From JAICLL01 sp035252155 (GTDB lineage Bacteria > Planctomycetota > Planctomycetia > Pirellulales > JAICIG01), in assembly GCA_035252155.1 (NCBI GenBank), contig DATFDL010000517.1, positions 1-8,634 on the forward strand: 8,634 nucleotides of DNA. Direction: 5' to 3'. The notes under the pieces were generated by a model that was not told where the DNA came from, searched no databases, and saw only the letters and a list, made by a program, of their open reading frames with translations. Shown piece after piece: positions 6,082-8,634 of this stretch (its first letter is position 1; each line of letters starts with the position of its first letter). A program made the position numbers and the translations under genes.

Positions 6082-6491
6082 CGTTCCACCTTGTTCTGGA
6101 GATAGCTTGCGCTCGAAGCAAAATATTTCCGACGCCGCCGCGGCGCAGCATCGTCGGCCTCGGCCTGCCGCTTCAGATCGTCGTGGTTTGCGAGGCAACA
6201 CCGGCACCCCACCACGTCGAGGTGAAAGGTGACATACGCCGCGTGGGCGGCAGGCAGCACGCCCAACAGATAGCGGCCAAGCTCGCTGCGGTTGGGGCAG
6301 GTCACCCGGTGCCGACGCCAGATTTCGCCCAGTGAATGCAAACCGCCGTCACGACGGCCGTTGATGGCCGCCAAGCGGCCGGCCAACGAGCCGTCGCGCC
6401 GCATCGCCATCTCGATGCGCGCCATCGCTTCGACCGGCAATGCCTCGTCGAGATAGGCTTCCAGTTCTGAGTCGGTGAATGTGTCGTGCAT
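6078..6491 (-). CDS. Small His/Cys-rich protein resembling a zinc-finger anti-sigma factor
   Basis: The protein has 137 residues. The first part (FTDSELEAYLDEALPVEAMARIEMAMRRD) is helical and resembles the opening of anti-sigma/zf-HC2 proteins, where a short helix ends in LDEAL or LDGEL. A second block, TCPNRSELGRYLLGVLP (64-80) followed by HAAYVTFHLDVVGCRCC (83-99), has possible metal ligands Cys65, His90, Cys96 and Cys99; the spacing HX5CX2C differs from the standard HX3CX2C. The tail is Arg-rich (APRRRRK at 116-122) and there is no membrane helix. In the family such proteins bind an ECF sigma factor; none is visible here, so that role is unproven. I chose ATG 6491 because the frame upstream of it runs through an inverted repeat and has Arg-rich, non-protein-like composition; ATG 6509 is an alternative. 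Shine-Dalgarno is poor. Confidence 0.68.
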   Translation of the reverse strand: MHDTFTDSELEAYLDEALPVEAMARIEMAMRRDGSLAGRLAAINGRRDGGLHSLGEIWRRHRVTCPNRSELGRYLLGVLPAAHAAYVTFHLDVVGCRCCLANHDDLKRQAEADDAAPRRRRKYFASSASYLQNKVER

Positions 6492-6500
6492 CAGAAATCC

Positions 6501-6506
6501 ATTGTA
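6501..6506 (-). promoter_or_regulatory. -10-like box just upstream of the anti-sigma-like gene
   Basis: On the minus strand TACAAT matches TATAAT at five of six positions and ends 9 nt before the chosen ATG (6491). No good -35 box is found at 16-18 nt spacing. If used, the transcript would begin within a few bases of the start codon, giving an essentially leaderless mRNA. This would fit the lack of a clear Shine-Dalgarno site. Weak evidence. Confidence 0.25.
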
Positions 6507-6536
6507 CATCAAGCTACAGCCGCAACGGAAGTTATC

Positions 6537-6619
6537 GGCCTTGTGCCGGGCCGGTGCTTTGCGGGCGAATCTCAATGCGCTGACCACAAAGCACCGGCGC
6601 CGAGCCGGCCACAAGGGCC
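6537..6619 (-). repeat. 83-nt imperfect inverted repeat downstream of the enzyme I gene
   Basis: The inner arms GCCGGTGCTTTG (6550-6561) and CAAAGCACCGGC (6587-6598) are a perfect 12-bp inverted repeat around a 25-nt loop. Outer arms at 6537-6549 (GGCCTTGTGCCGG) and 6605-6619 (CCGGCCACAAGGGCC) also pair for 13 bp with two single-base bulges. The asymmetric inner loop lies only on one side (6599-6604). In RNA this would be a long stable hairpin. It stands between the enzyme I stop and the next minus-strand gene, so it could end enzyme I transcription, though no T-run follows. Alternatively it is a palindromic mobile-type (REP/MITE-like) repeat; only a genome-wide copy count would tell. Confidence 0.6.
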
Positions 6620-6632
6620 GGGGCCACCGATC

Positions 6633-6667
6633 TGAGCCCTGAATCCCGAATCCTGACCCCCGACCCC
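6633..6667. repeat. Five tandem heptad repeats (consensus YGAVYCC), G-rich on the minus strand
   Basis: Five adjacent 7-bp units keep perfect register: TGAGCCC, TGAATCC, CGAATCC, TGACCCC and CGACCCC. The array begins 4 bp past the stop codon of the enzyme I gene as that gene is read. On the RNA-sense (minus) strand it gives G-runs of 4, 5, 3 and 3 with loops of 2, 9 and 5, enough for a possible G-quadruplex. From memory, similar GAATCCC-type heptad runs are frequent between genes of some planctomycetes; I could not check this here. Confidence 0.65.
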
Positions 6668-6671
6668 TGCT

Positions 6672-8423
6672 TCACATCGAATCAAGCAGTTTCAACTCCG
6701 GCGCCAGCCGGTCGAGTTCTTCGCTCATGTACCTCCTCACCTGCTCCGTCGTCTTCAGCTTCATGGCGCGGCGCAGCAGGCGGCGGGCGTGTTCGCCGGT
6801 CAAATGCGCCGCCAGTTCCTTGATGCTGGGCAGAAACGCCGAGCTCATGCTCACGCTCCGCAGCCCCATGCCCACGAGCAGTGCAAACGCACGCGGCTTG
6901 CCGGCCATCTCGCCGCAGAGCGTCACCGGCTTGCCGGCCTTGCGGCACGTTTCGATCACCCGCCGCAACACCCGCAGCACCGCCGGGCTGAGCGGCTGGC
7001 AGAGATGGCTGACCTTGGGGTTGTCGCGGTCTGCCGCTGTCAAATATTGCACCAGATCGTTCGAGCCGATCGAGACGAAGTCGACCACGCTCAGCAGCGC
7101 TTCGATGCACACGGCTGCCGCCGGCACCTCGACCATCAAGCCCAGCGGCACGCGGCCAACGGCCTTGCCCTCGGCTTGCAGTCGCTTGCGGGCCCGCTCG
7201 ACCATCGACCGCACGCGCCGCATCTCTTCGAGCGTGGTGATCATGGGAAAGAGCATCTGCACTTCAGCCCCTTCCTCGGCGCTGGCCCGCAAGATCGCCC
7301 GCACTTGCGTCAAGAAGAATTCAGGATGTTCGAACGAGAGCCGGATCGATCGCCAGCCCATGAAGGGGTTGGCCTCGCGTTCGCGGCCCAGAAACGGCAC
7401 GGTCTTGTCGCCGCCCAGATCCAACGTGCGAATGGTAATCCGCCGCAGGGGACTGGCCGCCACAATCTCGCGGTAAGCCGCGAGCTGTTCTTCTTCGTCA
7501 GGCAGGTTGGGATGCGTGAGAAACAAATATTCGGTGCGGAACAGGCCGACGCCTGTCGCCCCCACGGCGGCCGCGGCCTGCGCGTCGCTTAGGCCGTTGA
7601 TATTGGCCAGCAGCTCGATCTCTTCGCCGTCGGCCAGCCGGGCGGGCGTGTCGCGGTTCTCGGCCAACACGTCTTTGAGCTGAAAGAACTCGCGTTGCAG
7701 CTTGCGGTAGGCACTTTCGGTTTCGGCGTCGGGATTGACCACCACGTGGCCGCTGCTGCCGTCGACGACCACGGTGTCGCCATTGGTCACATGGCGGAGA
7801 ATGTCGCGCACGCCCGACACCGCGGGAATTCCGCGTCCGCGGGCCAGGATGGCGGCATGGCTGGTGGCGCCGCCGCTTTGCGTGACGATGCCCGCCAACT
7901 GCCGCTCGCCGAGCGTGACGGTTTGCGAGGGCAACAGCTCTTGGGCGACCAGGATCAGCCCCTCGCCGGCCGCGGCTTGCTCGGCGGCCAGCATCGGCGA
8001 CAGGTATTCGCTCAGCCGCAGAATGACGTCGCGGACGTCGGCCAGGCGTTCTTTCAGGTAATCATCGTTGGTGCGGTTGAAGATGCCGGTGTATTCCGCC
8101 AGCACGTCGTGCAGCGCGGCCTCGGCGGGCTGGCGTTCGGTTTCGATCCAGTGCCGCATTTTGGCGGTGAAGGCGGGATCGCGCAGAATGGCCTGATGAG
8201 CGCGGAAGACAGCCGCTTGCTCCTTGCCCACCTGGCTGGCGACCTTCTGAGCCAAGGCCCGCAGCGCGGCCAGCGACTTGCGAACCGCTTGATCGAACCG
8301 GCGCAGCTCTCCGGCGATTTCGTCGGCCTGAAGCGGCCGGGCTTGCGGGCAAACGAAGACTTCGTGAATACAGTAGGCCGTGCCCACCGCGACGCCCGGA
8401 GAGACGCCGATGCCTTTGCGCAT
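6672..8423 (-). CDS. ptsI: Phosphoenolpyruvate-protein phosphotransferase (PTS enzyme I)
   Basis: The protein has 583 residues, close to the usual 575 of enzyme I. It takes phosphate from PEP onto a histidine and passes it to HPr in the cytoplasm. Residues 1-145 begin RKGIGVSPGVAVGTA and form the HPr-binding part. GGATSHAAILARG at 184-196 holds the phospho-His189. The PEP-binding barrel follows with GLFRTEYL (Arg296), IRTLDLGGDK (Arg332), GWRSIR (356-361), Mg ligands Glu432 (MVEVPA) and Asp456 (SIGSNDLVQY), and the acid Cys503 in LCGEMAG. There is no GAF domain, so it is enzyme I rather than the nitrogen-type PtsP. The ATG at 8423 opens on the conserved MRKGIGVSPG start; an extension to 8567 gives Arg-rich, unrelated text. 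Upstream there is no clear Shine-Dalgarno site. HPr, EIIA and permeases are not in the window, so the partner is unknown. Confidence 0.95.
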   Translation of the reverse strand: MRKGIGVSPGVAVGTAYCIHEVFVCPQARPLQADEIAGELRRFDQAVRKSLAALRALAQKVASQVGKEQAAVFRAHQAILRDPAFTAKMRHWIETERQPAEAALHDVLAEYTGIFNRTNDDYLKERLADVRDVILRLSEYLSPMLAAEQAAAGEGLILVAQELLPSQTVTLGERQLAGIVTQSGGATSHAAILARGRGIPAVSGVRDILRHVTNGDTVVVDGSSGHVVVNPDAETESAYRKLQREFFQLKDVLAENRDTPARLADGEEIELLANINGLSDAQAAAAVGATGVGLFRTEYLFLTHPNLPDEEEQLAAYREIVAASPLRRITIRTLDLGGDKTVPFLGREREANPFMGWRSIRLSFEHPEFFLTQVRAILRASAEEGAEVQMLFPMITTLEEMRRVRSMVERARKRLQAEGKAVGRVPLGLMVEVPAAAVCIEALLSVVDFVSIGSNDLVQYLTAADRDNPKVSHLCQPLSPAVLRVLRRVIETCRKAGKPVTLCGEMAGKPRAFALLVGMGLRSVSMSSAFLPSIKELAAHLTGEHARRLLRRAMKLKTTEQVRRYMSEELDRLAPELKLLDSM

Positions 8424-8429
8424 GAAAGC

Positions 8430-8458
8430 ATCGTACCGCGCGCCGCGGTGAGGTTCAA
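8430..8458 (-). promoter_or_regulatory. Possible leaderless promoter for the enzyme I gene
   Basis: On the minus strand TTGAAC (8453-8458) and TACGAT (8430-8435) are separated by exactly 17 nt. Each matches its sigma-70 consensus at four of six positions. The -10 box ends only 6 nt before the ATG at 8423, so the transcript would start at or next to the start codon. The lack of a ribosome-binding site fits this. Both boxes are imperfect, and the gene may instead be read through from an upstream ptsH outside the window. Confidence 0.3.
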
Positions 8459-8577
8459 TGCGGCGACCATTACTCGCTCGAACGCAAGCGCGTCGATCTA
8501 AATCCTGCTGAGGGGTGCCACGGCATCCGCTGCGGCGCCCGTCGCGTTGGCCCGACGCGCGACGCACTTCGCCGCCG

Positions 8578-8625
8578 CGGACGCCGTGCAGGGTCGGGCG
8601 GAAGAGGCGGCTCGCACGGCGTCCG
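8578..8625. repeat. Perfect 12-bp inverted repeat upstream of the enzyme I gene
   Basis: CGGACGCCGTGC (8578-8589) and GCACGGCGTCCG (8614-8625) pair perfectly around a 24-nt loop. It lies about 155 bp upstream of the enzyme I start. No T-run follows on either strand. It could be the end of a gene just outside the window, a regulator site, or part of a repeat element. The remainder of 8424-8577 is GC-rich with only a shorter GTCGCG/CGCGAC palindrome (8541-8563); I see no HPr-like C-terminus in any frame there. Confidence 0.5.
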
Positions 8626-8634
8626 TCGCAGCGA

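Noticed and set aside
6082..6207. Longer form of the small membrane protein starting at 6207
   Set aside because: The added part is Arg-rich and overlaps the upstream gene for 126 bp. The ATG at 6081 has AAGGTGG and an ATGA overlap.
6492..6614. N-terminal extension of the anti-sigma-like protein to 6614
   Set aside because: It would translate the 83-nt inverted repeat into Arg/Cys-rich text with no family likeness.
7695..8501. 268-codon plus-strand frame opposite the enzyme I gene
   Set aside because: It is the antisense shadow of a GC-rich coding region; enzyme I on the minus strand is unambiguous.
8424..8567. 48-residue N-terminal extension of enzyme I
   Set aside because: The family starts at the RKGIGVSPG segment; the extension is Arg-rich with no resemblance to HPr or a GAF domain.
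1..8634. CRISPR array, tRNA/rRNA genes, transposase or phage genes
   Set aside because: No regularly spaced repeats, no tRNA-like cloverleaf I could recognise, and no such protein motifs were found on either strand.

Overview
The window reads as a piece of high-GC chromosome from a planctomycete, most likely in or near the Pirellulales. This is an inference from gene content. The window holds a secreted HEAT/beta-sandwich protein coupled to a secreted PQQ-type propeller, a small H/C-rich protein coupled to a tiny membrane protein, short heptad repeats between genes, and mostly weak Shine-Dalgarno sites. No 16S, tRNA, CRISPR, transposase or phage gene was seen.

Layout. (1) Bases 1-435 (+) are the 3' end of a large N,N-dimethylformamidase-beta-like protein. 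(2) Bases 530-1840 (+) are a two-gene membrane operon: a wax-synthase-like MBOAT acyltransferase and an unrecognised four-helix membrane protein. (3) A classical SDR dehydrogenase (1855-2643, -) converges on that operon, with a GC-rich hairpin at the junction. (4) From the divergent spacer 2644-2812 a (+) pair starts: a secreted HEAT/TPR-like plus beta-sandwich protein (2813-4012), overlapping by ATGA a secreted beta-propeller (4009-5352). (5) A (-) cluster follows, read from right to left: a His/Cys-rich anti-sigma-like protein (6491-6078), a small membrane protein overlapping it by ATGA (6081-5833), and a low-molecular-weight phosphatase-like protein (5810-5328). The tail of the last gene overlaps the propeller gene by 25 bp. 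(6) Bases 6492-6671 hold a structured spacer with an 83-nt inverted repeat and five heptad repeats. (7) Bases 8423-6672 (-) encode a full-length enzyme I of the PEP phosphotransferase system. Its 211-bp upstream region carries a strong inverted repeat and a possible leaderless promoter.

How they work together. The coupled pairs (MBOAT + 4TM, HEAT/sandwich + propeller, H/C protein + membrane protein + phosphatase) probably each act as a unit. The blocks themselves look functionally unrelated. Enzyme I is complete in its catalytic residues, but no HPr, EIIA or sugar permease is visible here.

I did not find a clearly new defence or mobile system. The most unusual items are the phosphatase/H-C protein/membrane protein operon, a roughly 30-residue Pro/Lys-rich insertion in the propeller, and the structured spacer after the enzyme I gene. 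Intergenic stretches are all under 300 bp. Bases 436-529 hold one small hairpin. Bases 2644-2812 hold an extended -10 candidate.
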